Assembly (NCBI GenBank): GCA_004380135.1
Contig: QXCR01000003.1
Location: 62,001 to 126,000 of the forward strand
From: Stemphylium vesicarium
Taxonomy: Eukaryota > Ascomycota > Dothideomycetes > Pleosporales > Pleosporaceae
Reading direction: 5' to 3'
DNA length: 64,000 nucleotides
Both the position numbers and the translations under genes were made by a program. The notes under the pieces are model-generated. The model searched no databases. It was not told the DNA's origin and saw nothing but the letters and a program-made list of their open reading frames with translations. Shown here piece after piece: positions 1-11,478 of the stretch (positions within the stretch are counted from its first letter, which is position 1; the number at the start of each line of letters is the position of its first letter).

Positions 1-957
1 GATTCATCTACTAAGTGACTAAGCGATCTCTCAGACATCCCAGGATGACTCCCTTCTTGCATCTGTCTCGGGCATATCCTACTTTGCTTACATGGACCAG
101 CTCGACGGCACCCGGAACAAAACGCCGGGATTACACGAAAAGGCATCGTAAAGAACACGCTCAACGTATCTATGACTAGGACTAAGATTCGCAAATGTAA
201 ACATGTGTATGGGCACATACTAGTCTAGGCTTCGGGTCCGCAAAAGGAGGGGTGAGCCAGAAAGGCGAACCGTCCACCACGTTGCCTCGACCCCAAACGT
301 CCGCGTATACGAGACCTCTCATATCCATTGTAACACGATGCGGAACCGCTCAGTCGAGGTTGAGCAGATTGGAACTACACAAAATGGAGGGGTCATCAAC
401 CCCTCTTGAGGCTTTTGAATCGCATCGGTTCCGGGCTTCCTCGCAGGACTACGCATTACTTCGGCGGTTGTCGGAAAGGGGGCGACGTTCAGCTCTTTGT
501 GGTTTGGCGTTATGGACATCATTGTGATGGGCTAGTTACAGAAGTCTTCGATGGCCTATGGGGAGCCTGTGGCCAAAAGCACTACATGAAATCTCTAAGT
601 GCTCTCGGCTGTAATCTCTCCTTATTCAACCGCTGCGCACGACACAAAAGGTCAGCATGTGTCTTTTTGACGCACTTCGATCAGGACATCAGAGCGAGTA
701 CTATTCTCCTTCATCTTTAGATGCTCCATGATCGTCTTGTGGGTATACCCAACTGCTTCACACCATGTCACTGTGTCGTTTGAAGTTACGCAGGTCGACC
801 AGGAGTATGGAATATTCTGATATTCTAGGCGAAAAACGTGAAAATGAAAGTAAAGTCTCACTTGTCTATAGATGAACTTGCTCACTTCACATGATATAAA
901 GATGTAGACCGAAAACAAAATCTATACACCGTCACCTACCCTCTACTCTCCCCGTCC
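1..957. other. Left-edge stretch without a supported gene
   Basis: Only short overlapping frames under about 105 codons occur here on both strands, with no recognisable domain and no convincing intron chain. The right end is downstream of the hydrolase gene on the minus strand and probably holds its 3' untranslated region. I see nothing else I can support. Confidence 0.5.
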
Positions 958-1812
958 TCACACCGTCCTTAAAACCTTCACGCCCGTCCCCTCAGCCAAA
1001 TCATAAATAGCCCCAACAACACGATCCACATCCATACTCTTAAGTGGAATCCGATGCGCGCCCTCCCACTCCACCAGCGTCGCAGTCCCCTCCTCACAAT
1101 ACTCATCCAGCAACTTCCTATGCAGATGCAGTCCCGGATCCGCCATGCCATGTACATGCAGCGTCGGGCACCTAAGCGTCGCCTCCTCATCTACGTCTTT
1201 GCAAAATTGGAACCCTTCTGAGATGTTCGCCGCGCTGACCAGCGCTTCACTGCGCAGGAGATCCGGGTTGAGATTACTCAGGGGCGCGCGGCCAGCGAGC
1301 AGGATACCAAAGCGCCAATTGATATTATGGAGGCACGTCGGACCCGCTTTAACCTGTTTCCCTTCCTTCTTCGCAACCGCCTGTCTAGCCTGTTGTTCCA
1401 GCAGTAAACTCGCGCTGAGTTTCGCTCCCTGGCTAAATCCCATCAACCCCACCCATTCGCCTGTCCCACCGGCGCGGTCGTCGTCTTCCATTGCCGTGCG
1501 CATCGCGTATCCTATCTCCTCTATACACGTCTCGGCGTCGATGTCGGGGTGCTCGGGGAGCCACCGCAGCCACCGTCGAAACGGCGCGTAATCGCTGTAT
1601 ACCCCGATGATGTCCGAGTGTGGGTCGCAGAAGAAGGGCGCGTCTGCCCAGACGAGGCGGAATGAGTGTTGGAGGTGTCGGATTAGGGAACGCGATTGGG
1701 CTTTGAAGATTGAGGCGTTTACGCCGCCGCCGTGGAGGCAAAGGATGCGTGGGAAGGACGGCGTGTCAGGTTTTACGGGCGGGATTTTGGATATCGGTTG
1801 GGAGGATGGCAT
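958..1812 (-). CDS. FSH1-family serine hydrolase (alpha/beta hydrolase)
   Basis: Single-exon gene of 284 residues, read from the ATG at 1812; the frame stays open upstream but only from a TTG. The fold is that of the FSH1/DUF341 serine hydrolases. An early LCLHGGG strand-turn (oxyanion region) lies at about residues 25-30, the nucleophile elbow GFSQGA has Ser127, an acid Asp225 lies in GMADPGLH, and the base His253 lies in EGAHR. The order Ser-Asp-His and the length fit the family. Family members include yeast Fsh1-3 and trans-acting thioesterases such as LovG that release polyketides. No polyketide synthase or other cluster gene is nearby, so a general carboxylesterase role is more likely than a biosynthetic one. 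There is no signal peptide, so it is probably cytosolic. Substrate unknown. Confidence 0.85.
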   Translation of the reverse strand: MPSSQPISKIPPVKPDTPSFPRILCLHGGGVNASIFKAQSRSLIRHLQHSFRLVWADAPFFCDPHSDIIGVYSDYAPFRRWLRWLPEHPDIDAETCIEEIGYAMRTAMEDDDRAGGTGEWVGLMGFSQGAKLSASLLLEQQARQAVAKKEGKQVKAGPTCLHNINWRFGILLAGRAPLSNLNPDLLRSEALVSAANISEGFQFCKDVDEEATLRCPTLHVHGMADPGLHLHRKLLDEYCEEGTATLVEWEGAHRIPLKSMDVDRVVGAIYDLAEGTGVKVLRTV

Positions 1813-3329
1813 CTTTGGGCGCGTTTGGGAGGTGTACTGGTTGATTGGAGGTGGCAAGAAAGGGGTGATATCTGCTGTGTGTAGTAATCCTGGGGTTTGG
1901 ATAAACTACAATAACTGTTTATTATCGCGATACAGAGATATGCGAGTCAGATTAGTCCGGTGTAAGAGCGTTGAGAGTAAGCGTCAAATGCGACCGATAA
2001 GCTGTGGTATTTGCGGCACCTACGTCTCGGAGTCCGAAGGCATGCTAGCTGCTGCTGTCCCTACATGGGCGCAATGCTGTCAAGCGTGGATACATATTTG
2101 TCTAGATGGCATTCTAATGCGCATGGGATTCCGGCCTGCATTCTCCGCATTGCGCGGTCTATGATGGAGGGTGTTGCGGGGTGGGTTGGTTGTCAGAGAG
2201 CGCAGGTGGGCGTGCGGGGAACCGTTTCGGCACCGTGACGCGCTAGTACTCATCTTGCGAGGCAGTCGCCATTTTCGACACCGCTACACATTGTGAATGT
2301 CGCTGTTGAAGCTCGCGTCGAATTGACAATTCAGAAAGTACGTAGCGCGTATTGTCGAGTCTAGAACTTATATTGACGGTCGTATTCTTTTCAGCTCAGA
2401 CGCATTGCTGCGCGTGAGATTTTGAGCTACCCCGATCAGGTCTAGCGCCATCCAGAAGCGGGTCCGAGGCTTGGTTGGCTTCTTGACGAGCGACAAAGCG
2501 TTCATGGCCAGTCAGCACCATAACCACCACGATAATCATTAGCTCAGGCGCAAGATATGGCTGCGATTGCAATCAGAACTCGGTAGCCATCAGAGCGCAC
2601 AACATGTTTCACACTTCACTTGTGACAATATGCTGTTTTGCATGGGCTCACTCCAATCTTCAGCATTATGCTAACCTCCCTCTATAGGCGACGAATGACT
2701 CAGTGGGTCGATATTGCCAGTGTCGCGTGAGTATGGAGTTTACGCTTTCAGCTGATCTACTACCTGTCGCGCATTAGTATGTGGGGAGAGTTCAGACCTT
2801 GGAGAGTTGCGCCTCGCTATCGCGGATACCTCAAACACTACGACGTTGGTTTTGTTTCGGGCCAGTCCTACAGACTGAACTTTTCTACCAACAGAGCTGC
2901 TAATATAGCTTCGCTAAAGAGCGATATGTGCATGCTCGTCTCCACGACTTAGTTGATATGGAGGTCGTCTAGGTTGTAGAGAAAATGGTTGGACGTCGCG
3001 TTTACCAAAGGCGACACAAGACAGCGAACTAATCAGCCTTGACCCAAACGTCATCTTTGACGCATATACGAGCTGATCAAATATACAGCTAACGATCGCA
3101 TCCGGCAACGGTGGGAACCCAGCTGAGTTGTGGACAGAAGTATGACGTAGCACGGCAGTAGATGCTTCGTTTCTTTCAGAATAGAGCGTGCATTGAATGC
3201 ATTGGCACGCTACTTGGTGGCGTTGATTGATAGCTGCCATCTCATACAAGTATCTGCAATGAGAGAATCAACCTTTCAATACTTCAGCCTTTTCAACATT
3301 CCGTGGAGACCAATTTTCACAGAGCAAAT
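1813..3329. other. Intergenic stretch, no gene supported
   Basis: About 1.5 kb between the divergently transcribed hydrolase and the NACHT-ankyrin pseudogene. Frames are short and overlapping, and none shows a domain. It should hold both promoters, but I could not identify a specific element. Confidence 0.5.
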
Positions 3330-4971
3330 ATGTCTGACCACGGCAATCGATTCCGTCGACGGGATAAGATCCGCGGCTTCTTCAAGAGCCCTCGTTCAGA
3401 GACACCTCATGGCGACCCTAGGCCCCCTGGCCCTGCGCCATGGCGACTAGCACCGGCTTCTGCGTCGGAGAAGCGCACCAACGACTTTGAAACAGACACA
3501 GAAGAGCTTATGCAGGCGCAAACACGAGAGACAACAAAAGTCGTTAGAAGCATACCGGGGTCTTCAGCGCAAGTACCCTCTAGAAGTGCTCAACCCAGCG
3601 GGATCGTGTCCCAGCCTGCAGAAGTCCTGGAATCGCAATGCCTATAGCTTCAACTGATGAAACTATTGCTGGAGCAGCTGATCAAAACGCGGTCCCCGGA
3701 GTTCAGAAGGCCGCGGAGCCTGATGTTATAGCATCAACGGAACCGAGAAGAAACTTATCCGAGGAAGCGTTTGATGCCCTTCCAGCGGAAACGCAAGACG
3801 AAATTCGAAAGATAATTCCCAACACCAGTTCAGACGCCGATCAATTCTCGTCCTCTGTGCCAGCTCAAGTCCACGCCCTCGTTGACTGTCAAATTAAAGG
3901 AGGAGGAATGTGAAAAGAAGTTCTGAAAAATTAAGACAGGGGGTAAAGATATCGTCATCGAGGAGTATTTTAAGTCAACGCTCGATGCCCTTCAGCAAGT
4001 TGGTGATATTGCCATTCAGTTCGCGCCCACACATGGGAGTATTGTCTGGTCAGGTGTAAAGACAATCATGGAAGTGAGTGATGTCATTATAACTTCGTCG
4101 ATCGTCTTCAATACCTTCGCAGTTGAATTTGACGACAGCCCTACCTAGCTTCCTCGAACCCCCTTCCTCGTCAAAGTTCTAACCATTACCTGTAGATGTA
4201 CGCAAATGGCGAAGCGGAGCTCTGTGCCCTTCTTATGGTGGCTCAATCAGTCACGCCAATTCTCTCCCGCGTACAAGCTTATGAGCAATTTTCACGACTA
4301 GCAACACTCAGCAAGTCCATCTGGACAAGTTTGAAAGTGTTGCAATCGAGGTCTACAGCAATTGCTTCGAGGTTCTGACCCATGCTTTTAGGGAGCTGTC
4401 AAGCAAGCGATGAAGAGCGAGGCATTCGTTGCTGAAGCCTGGCAAGGTGACAGACATGATGTCAAATCTTAAAGCCTTGGAGTCTGAGCATCACCGCGCT
4501 GTGTTGTTATGCCACACAACTTCCACGAGTGAATCTATCCAAGAGGTCCAAAAGAAACTTGATTCCTTGACGAAGTTGTTACAGGGACACGAAAAGACTT
4601 TGAAGAATGTCGAAGCAGGAGTGGGCCAACTAGTTTCCCACGACGATCTTGCTACATTGTCCTGAATTTCCCCTGTTTTCTACATGGAGGACCAAACTAC
4701 CATTCAGAGAAAGAGAGCTGAGAATACGGGTTACTGGCTGGTGCAACATCCCACCTTCCACGATTGGAAGGGCCTAGACTGTTCTGCTCTATTCTGGCTC
4801 CAAGGTACAGGTAAGCACCTCCTAGCTCATCATGTGCTCTGCTAGAGATGTACTCATTCAGTAAGTTTGAACGGCCAAATCCGTTCTCAGCTCCAGTGTA
4901 GTTGATCACTTCCGGCAAGACTTCAAGAACTCTTCGGAAGACGGCGGCTTTGCGCATGTCTATTGCAATCT

Positions 4972-5029
4972 ACATGCTTCAGACCATAGTGAAACACAGC
5001 ACATGCTTCAGACCATAGTGAAACACAGC
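4972..5029 (+). repeat. 29-bp perfect tandem duplication inside the NACHT region
   Basis: Two identical, directly adjacent 29-bp copies lie at 4972-5000 and 5001-5029. The unit begins ACATGCTTCAG and ends AAACACAGC. As 29 is not a multiple of three, the duplication shifts the frame. Upstream coding (VVDHFRQDF, from 4898) is in frame 2, and downstream coding (MREELKKLCQE, from 5086) is in frame 1. Removing one copy puts the two in register, so this is a recent inactivating insertion. Confidence 0.95.
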
Positions 5030-6467
5030 ACATTCTTCGGAGCTGTGTCCGACAGCTCTCAACAACAACCAGATCCGGGTTTACAATGAGAGAAGAACTC
5101 AAGAAGTTGTGCCAAGAGACAGAACGTAGAGGGAGGGAAGGGTTGGACGAAAAGACTTGCGCAGAGCGAATCCAAGAGTCAGTGAATCTCTACCCTCGAA
5201 CGATGATTGTGCTCGACGGACTAGACGAATGCGAGGAGGACCAGCGAAAGAGGCTCTCTGATGTCCTCGATGCGATCCTGGCCCTGGCAAAAGTCAAGGT
5301 GTTCATCGCAAACCGCCCTACTCAGGACCTGTAGGAGCATTTCGCTCGTCTCGCTCCGGGAAAAAGCTTTCCGAGTCGACACCTCAGATAATTTAGAGGA
5401 TACCAAAACCTATGTCACGCAAACGATCAGAAGCCCAGGCAAGAAGTGGATAGAGGTGCCTCAGAAGACAAGGGAATTGGTCAAAACAACACTATTGGAA
5501 GACGGCACAGCCAGACGTCCAATGTAAGTCTAGTATTCAACAACTGATTCGTTACTGAAAATGAACAGGTTCCGGTGGGTTATTTGCAGCTTGTACAATT
5601 GCTTCAGTGCAGGTCAACCCCAGATATTATGGATCGACTCGGAACACTTCCACCGAATCTCAAAGATTCCTATGACGCAATATATCGAAGAAACACCAAG
5701 AAACTTGGGCATCATGACCTAGCGCACGTGGAGCGAGCATTCCTGTGGATCCTTGGTGCCGACCCACAGCCGCCCGGCTACGTGATAGTGCAAGCTGTCC
5801 GTTTCTCCACAGAAGGAAAAGTTGATGAGAAAGTATCCAAGCAAACCTTACTCGACCTATGCCAACATCTACTGGTCATCGGCTCGGGCAAATTCCAATA
5901 CACCCTTGCCTCTGTCAAAGAATGGGTAGAGAGCCGCCATTGGACGCTCGCACAGGCCCAATGTCACATTACAAAATTGTGTCTCTCACACCTACTGACC
6001 ATTCACGAGCATTCTCTGCCTCTATTCAATGGCCCGAGGAAGCGGACCGCGGGGCACTCGAGGCGCGACAGATTCCATTACTCCATCCAGGACTATATTC
6101 AATTACACTGGCCCAAGTATGTCAAAGCGGTAAAACATACCAGGACATTCGGTAGGGAAATAGTTCTTCTTCTCAAAGAGTTTCTGGGTAGCCCGATGAA
6201 GAGTTCTGGCCAATATCGAAGATGGGTATCCTATATTTCTTCTGACGATGCAGAAGACTCTATGGGCGATACAGGAGACATACCTGATCCAGAACAGCAT
6301 GGCGAAGCGCATATTAACCTGAATGCCGATGATGCCAATGACTATAGGCGTTTCATCGGATCTGATGCATGGCAGCTCCCATTTGGTATTTCGAGTCGTG
6401 AGATTAAACCTTCTGGATTTGCTCTTTTAGCTATGGTCTCTTTCGGGTTCACTGACATTTTGATGGA

Positions 6468-7628
6468 GTGTGGGAATCAGTAGATAGGGACGTAAACATC
6501 CGAAACAGTTATGGCTATTCACCGCTTTTAACAACAAGATCTCTGAGAGCCATCAAGCTACTGGTGAAGAGAGGGGCTGCCATCAACACGCAGGACGACA
6601 GCAGTGAAACTGTGCTTATTCGAGCAATTTGGGATGAAGACTTGGAGACAGTCAGGTTCCTTCTTCAAACCGGAAGAGTCGATGTGAACGTGGATACCGA
6701 GACGGCTTACTATTCCTGTGTCCTGGATACGGCGACAAGGTATTCTCTCGAGATATTGAAAGATCTCATCGAACATGCTGGAGCCGATGTGAACAGGCCG
6801 TTTAAAAGCTACTATGCCGGGAGCGCTCTAGCTCAGGTAGCAGCATTCGTGGATCTGGAGGCTGTGGAATATCTCGTCAACGAAGCAAATGCAGACGTCG
6901 GCCTGAGGCTGCAGCACGACCGGTTTGGTAACGCTCTGGTGGCGCCGGTCTATGCAGGCAACCTTGACGTTATCAAGTTCTTCGTCAACGGGAACAAGGT
7001 CGACGTGAACGAGCCAGTGGAATATGAAGATGCTGGCACCGCCCTCCAGGTGGCCTCACTGGAAGGTCACGAGCAGGTGGTACAGCTGTTGCTCGAGAAT
7101 AACGCCGAGGTCAACGCGCAGGGTGGAATGTTTGGCACCGCGCTGCAGGCAGCTTCGGCCACAGACTATTTGAATGAGAAAGAGGCAATCACGATGATGC
7201 TGCTTAACAAAGGCGCCGATCCCAACGAGCAGAGTGGAGAGTACAACAGCCTCCTCTACAACGCTTCAATAAGAGGTCAAAAAGAACTAGTAAAGACGTT
7301 ACTTGACAAAGGCGTCGATTCAGACGCGCAGGGAAAACCGTACGGCAATGCGCTTCACGCTGCTTCGGCTGAAGGACACGCTGTAGTTGTCCAACTGCTG
7401 CTTGATAAGGGTGCTGATACTTATTTCCAAGGCGAATACTTTACCAACGCGCTAGCAGCCGCTATATGGGGAGACCAAGAGGTGGTATTCAAGATCCTGC
7501 GTGAGAGGGGCGTCAGCGGAGAGTGCCCCAAGTTTGATCTGGAACTTGAGTTACAGCGTCGAAACCGCAGAATGCCCAAATATTCATCCAGTGGGTCATC
7601 ACGCATTTCAACGTCTCCAGAAGATTGA
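6468..7628 (+). other. Still-open ankyrin array of the pseudogene
   Basis: The last 386 codons of the decayed receptor are an uninterrupted frame of about eight to nine ankyrin repeats. Recurrent signatures such as GTALQVASLEGHEQVVQLLL and GNALHAASAEGHAVVVQLLL are spaced about 33-37 residues. The frame opens upstream only from a GTG; the first ATG is well inside the array. Independent translation is therefore not obvious, although an internal or spliced start could use it. Confidence 0.75.
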
Positions 7629-10266
7629 ACGCGGAAAAACAGCGGCGGTAACAGCCCTTGTTATGGAAGGGGCATTTTTCGGAGGGTGTCTATCATAACT
7701 TTTCCCGTTTCTGGTATATCGTCCATCCCACGGCAGGTCGCCTCTCGACCTACTAAAACCCGAGAACTAGAATAAAAATGCTGTCGTCACCATCGCGATT
7801 CAAGTGTAGGAAGAAACATAAATGTACGATGTAGTTCAACTACAAAGTGCGCAGTTTGCAAGTCATGTGCCCCAACAGCCGCCTCTTTCCTCTATGCTGG
7901 GCGGAAGAAGAGTTAATCTTTTCATCTCACTCTTGTACTAATCTCAATTTCTTCCCTTTTTGTTCCGACAAAAGGTCCGCTTCTGGTTCTAAAAGACACA
8001 ACAAAAAAAACCCCACCATCCCTTCCCCTATTTCCTTTCTTCGTATTTCAATGTTGAGCAGAAGGCCTAGGAACGCACCCATGTGCAGTTCGAGTTACGA
8101 TTTTGGATAAAGAAGACTCAGAAGCGTAGCAACGAGAAACACGCGGCCTCATGGCCCGTGAAAAGATATCTTTCTCTCCACTCGTGTAGTAGACACGAAA
8201 ATGTGCAATCATACCCTCTAGAACTTCAGTCCACCGCAGGCATACTTTCTAGGTAGACATTTTTGTCAAAAGGAGATTGAAATGAGAGGGCTACAGGCAG
8301 AAATTCATAAGCTTGAACGCCTCAAACCTTATTGTAATGTGGTAGTAAAGAGAAAAGACTGTTTCGCGCCCCATCGCGTGGGCGTACGGCTTTTTTTTAG
8401 GATATCCAGATGAAGGATGTGGAATAGAGAAGGAAGACTAGGATGCAAGAGGGCGGGTTGTATACGCGACCGTACTAGACGGCGAATTATAATACCGCAT
8501 TTGACACTTTCTTCGGACCACGCTGTTGCCAGACGAAGGAAAGGGAGATCAGCACATGGCCTCAGTCGAACAGACGTTTCGGCTGCAGAGAAGGTATTTA
8601 TATCCTCTTTCTGAGTTTTTCTACTAGCAACGGAGAGCACGCTGTGACATTAGGTTTCCATAGTGCGGAACACCGGACCTCCCATGAAGTATATTTCCAT
8701 GAATGTTTTTGAGAAGCAGCAAACAGTACTTCGTCATCAGTACGTAGGCTGGCGAATTTTAGATTTAGGTGTAGAAGGTGGGTGGAAGACTTCGCATACA
8801 TGAACGACCTGTGCACATTCTTTCCCATTGTGATTTTAAGCAGCAAGTAAAGTAGCGTAGAAAGAGGTAGAAGGTTGAGAGTGGGAGAAGAGGAGGGAGA
8901 TATATATACCCGCTTCTCCAAACGAATGGAAATATCAGCAGCTCTCTTGATGATTTTCCAAAATCCACACGCGTCTGAATGATGTCGAGACATGCGCGAC
9001 TCGGACAGTTCCATGTACTCTTCATGTTTTGACTTCAAATAAATCGAACCAGAACTTCTCAAACCATGCAACTTGCCTCGTCAATTTTTGATTTAAAGTT
9101 GGACACCACGACTAGCACATAGATCAAATTGATGTGGCCTTTACAAAATACGCGGAGAGACGCATGAAGAGACATTTGTTCTTCGACAGCTGTTTTTCTT
9201 TTTTGTGCCAAAGGTTTGCGCCTCTCGAGAACCAAACCCTTTTCTACAAAATCTTTTGAGAAAGGCGAGGCCAAGCAAGCACACATGGAATGACATCATA
9301 ATCGTTTTTTTGTAGAATTGTGGAAGTGGGGTTGAGAGGAGGAGAACCATGGCAGGAAGCTCCCCAGACTTGTAGAGGAAGCTTTTGTCGCGCAGACGCA
9401 AGGCCACCAGCGCCATCTGCCATCATGCTGATCTTTTTAACTTCAACAAAGTCTCCAGTCCAACATTCTCAACATTTCCTTGAATTTTGATCTCTCTGGA
9501 AGGAGTCGGAGGACAGCATCATCCTCGAGTATCTTTTTGTTCTCAGCGCAGACATGCCTTCTCTTTTATCCAGTTTTAAGCAAAAGGTAAAAAACAGAAG
9601 AAGCGACGGAACACAGCATCGCACCTCATGGAACGGATTTTACGCACAACCATGTATGGTTCAAAAGAGGCTTTTTATTTGAAGAAGAAAGGACGGAAGA
9701 ACAGGGCACAAAAACATAATACGCTTGTGTTCCGTTTTAAGAAGTCCGCACCCAAGACAAGTATGTGAGGAAGCAAAGAAAGAAAGGCAGCGAGAGCAGG
9801 TTTAAATATCCGCGTTCACACCAGAAGATGAGATGGCTCACATGGCGCAATCTCTTCCTACGTCGGTCCACACTGCAAGCCCTTGGACGCCAGCCAAACT
9901 TCCCAGCAGAAAACCACACGTCGCAACTAGGAAATACTGGTATTGAAGCATACAAGCTGACCTAACCTTGCTCCTCTATCTTCTTCACCAAAAACTAAAG
10001 CCGCAGACCCAAATCTAGACCCAAACCGCCGCATCATCATACAAGGTAACTATCATCTTTCTTACACACCACATCTCTTCTAGTCGTGTTCCCATCACAA
10101 AAGGGACGTGAAAAAAAAAGTTCTGCATCTTATCGGGTATGCACATTCCGGGCAGCTACAATAATGAACACAACCCCCAGCTGCACTCATCTCACAGCCC
10201 GAAACCCCAGCACAGAAATTCCCAGTCCATCCCCATCATCTAGCCCATAACTCCCTTCCTCGTTGT
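7629..10266. other. 2.6-kb tract without a supported gene
   Basis: Sits between the decayed receptor and the glutaredoxin gene. Frames reach only about 157 codons (8598-9071, minus) and show no domain, odd composition, and no plausible intron extension. The text is rich in A/T runs and GAAG/CTTC words. It resembles in style the gene-free tract at 35.6-37.0 kb, but I could not demonstrate a shared repeat by eye. Confidence 0.5.
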
Positions 10267-11144
10267 CTAAGTAGCAGACTTTGTAGTTTTCGCAGCGTAC
10301 TCGGCGAGGAAATCAGAGTCGTTTTCGAACTCTTCCTTGACCTATCCATCGTTAGCCCCTTGTACCATCTCACGTCCAGGAGTGATTGACTTACAATGTC
10401 AAGACCACCAACCAACTCGCCATTTGCCCACAGCTGGGGAAACGTAGGCCAGTCTGCAAACTCCTTCAACCCCTGCCTAACCTCATCGTCGGCGAGGATG
10501 TTAAAAAAGCCGTATCGTATACCCTTTTCGCGCAGAATGCTGACTGTTTGGCGACTGAAGCCACATTGCGGCGAACTTGGTGTTCCCTTCATGAACAGCA
10601 TGACAGGCGCGGCTTTCACAAGCTCGCCTAGTCTCTGGTGTAGCTCCTCCTTGCTCGTCTCCTGCTCACCTGCGCTGTACTGCGGCGCAGTCTTGGGATC
10701 TTGCGTGCTGGGCGCATACCCCGCGAGGTCCTTGCCCGCACTATCACCATTCTCCTGCGGTCGCGTGACAGTTTGCGCGGGGGGTAAACTAGATTGGCCG
10801 GTGCTTGCGCCGGCGTATTTCTCAACTGCAGCGCGTATCTTGGAGGCGTCGGAGCCTGAGACTGTCTCTAGCACCTTTCCGTCTTTTTGTAGAACAATGT
10901 AGGGCACTGCGGTGACATCGTAGGTCTCCGAGACTTCTGATACATCTTCGGCGTTGATGGCGTAGAATTTCAGCGGCGCGTCGGCGGGGTATGTGGTCGC
11001 GAGCGTCTTCAGGATCGTCGTGACTTGCTCGCATGGCTTTGCCCATGGCGCGTGGAAGTAGACGACGGCGAGTGTGGAAGCGGGGAGGGCGGAAATGGTC
11101 GATTGGAACGCCGACTCGTCGGTGATGTCTTGCATGGTGGCCAT
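10267..11144 (-). CDS. GRX4: Monothiol glutaredoxin with thioredoxin-like domain (Grx3/4, PICOT type)
   Basis: Two exons (11144-10395 and 10341-10267, intron 53 bp), 274 residues. The N-terminal thioredoxin-like domain (about 5-110) has WAKPC, with the second active-site cysteine missing as usual in this family. After a linker, the glutaredoxin domain (about 165-265) has the class-defining C194-G-F-S motif, WPTFPQLW and GGLDI, which bind glutathione and a bridging [2Fe-2S] cluster. Family members act in the cytosol and nucleus, deliver iron and Fe-S clusters, and control iron regulators of the GATA (SreA) and HapX types. The start is the first ATG (MATMQDITDES); the frame continues upstream only from a GTG. 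It is divergent from RPF2, with a candidate iron-GATA site between them. Confidence 0.95.
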
Positions 11145-11478
11145 GCTAGATGTAAGAGCGTGCGTGATCGAGGCGGATACGGATGGTAGACTTGGAATAC
11201 AGAAAGTTGCGGGTTGAGCACTGTGAAGACCTCCAGGCACGATTGTGATACGATCTGATTAATATTTAGTCGGGCAAGCACGTCAGAGGCCCGGTCGCCG
11301 AATTGCGGAAACACCCCGCCACCCACCAGTCAGCCAGCAAGGGTATAGCTTATCAGATCGGCGCCACAGTATCTCCGCGCCCCGGCTATCGCTGGAACTT
11401 TTTTGGTCTCCACCAAAACTTCGAGAAGATCAGCAGCTCACAAGCAACATCACCAACAACCCCCCAAAAACCAGCACG
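11145..11478. promoter_or_regulatory. Divergent GRX4/RPF2 promoter
   Basis: These 334 bp separate the two start codons, so regulatory sites are shared or tightly packed. At 11350-11358 the plus strand reads TTATCAGAT, the reverse complement of ATCTGATAA. This is a full match to ATCWGATAA, the site bound by siderophore GATA repressors (SreA/Sre1 type). A one-mismatch copy, ATCTGATTA, lies at 11253-11261, nearer GRX4. Confidence 0.5.

Larger units (their letters stand above)
3330..7628 (+). pseudogene. Decayed NACHT-ankyrin (NLR-like STAND) gene
   Basis: Remnant of a fungal NLR-like receptor. From the ATG at 3330 it has a basic N-terminus (NRFRRRDKIRGFFKSPRS), a helical N-terminal region (about 3890-4660), a NACHT nucleoside-triphosphatase, a winged-helix region (5575-6460) and an ankyrin array (6490-7540). 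Walker B is clear (MIVLDGLDECEED, near 5205-5240), as is the downstream FIANRPTQDL. Introns at 4074-4195 and 5524-5568 look genuine. The frame is broken repeatedly. There are in-frame stops at 3924 (TGA where Trp is expected), 4411, 4868 and 5332. Frame changes fall near 3640, 3895, 4300, 5361 (A run), 5580 and 6470. A 29-bp tandem duplication at 4972-5029 adds another. The P-loop region (about 4800-4885) no longer reads as a GxxxxGKS motif. Intact members are intracellular sensors linked to heterokaryon incompatibility or immunity-like death. Several sequencing errors could mimic part of this, but hardly all of it. Confidence 0.85.

Noticed and set aside
3330..5568. Restoring the NLR reading frame by additional introns
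   Set aside because: Only two introns have good sites. The other breaks are single stops or one-base shifts inside conserved coding text with no GT..AG pair of suitable length.
8598..9071. 157-codon minus-strand frame
   Set aside because: No domain, no conserved-looking segment and overlap with several equally long alternative frames; likely chance.
10236..11240. Grx4 start at the longer upstream frame
   Set aside because: The extension begins with GTG and not ATG, and its sequence does not resemble a targeting peptide; the ATG at 11144 fits the family start.
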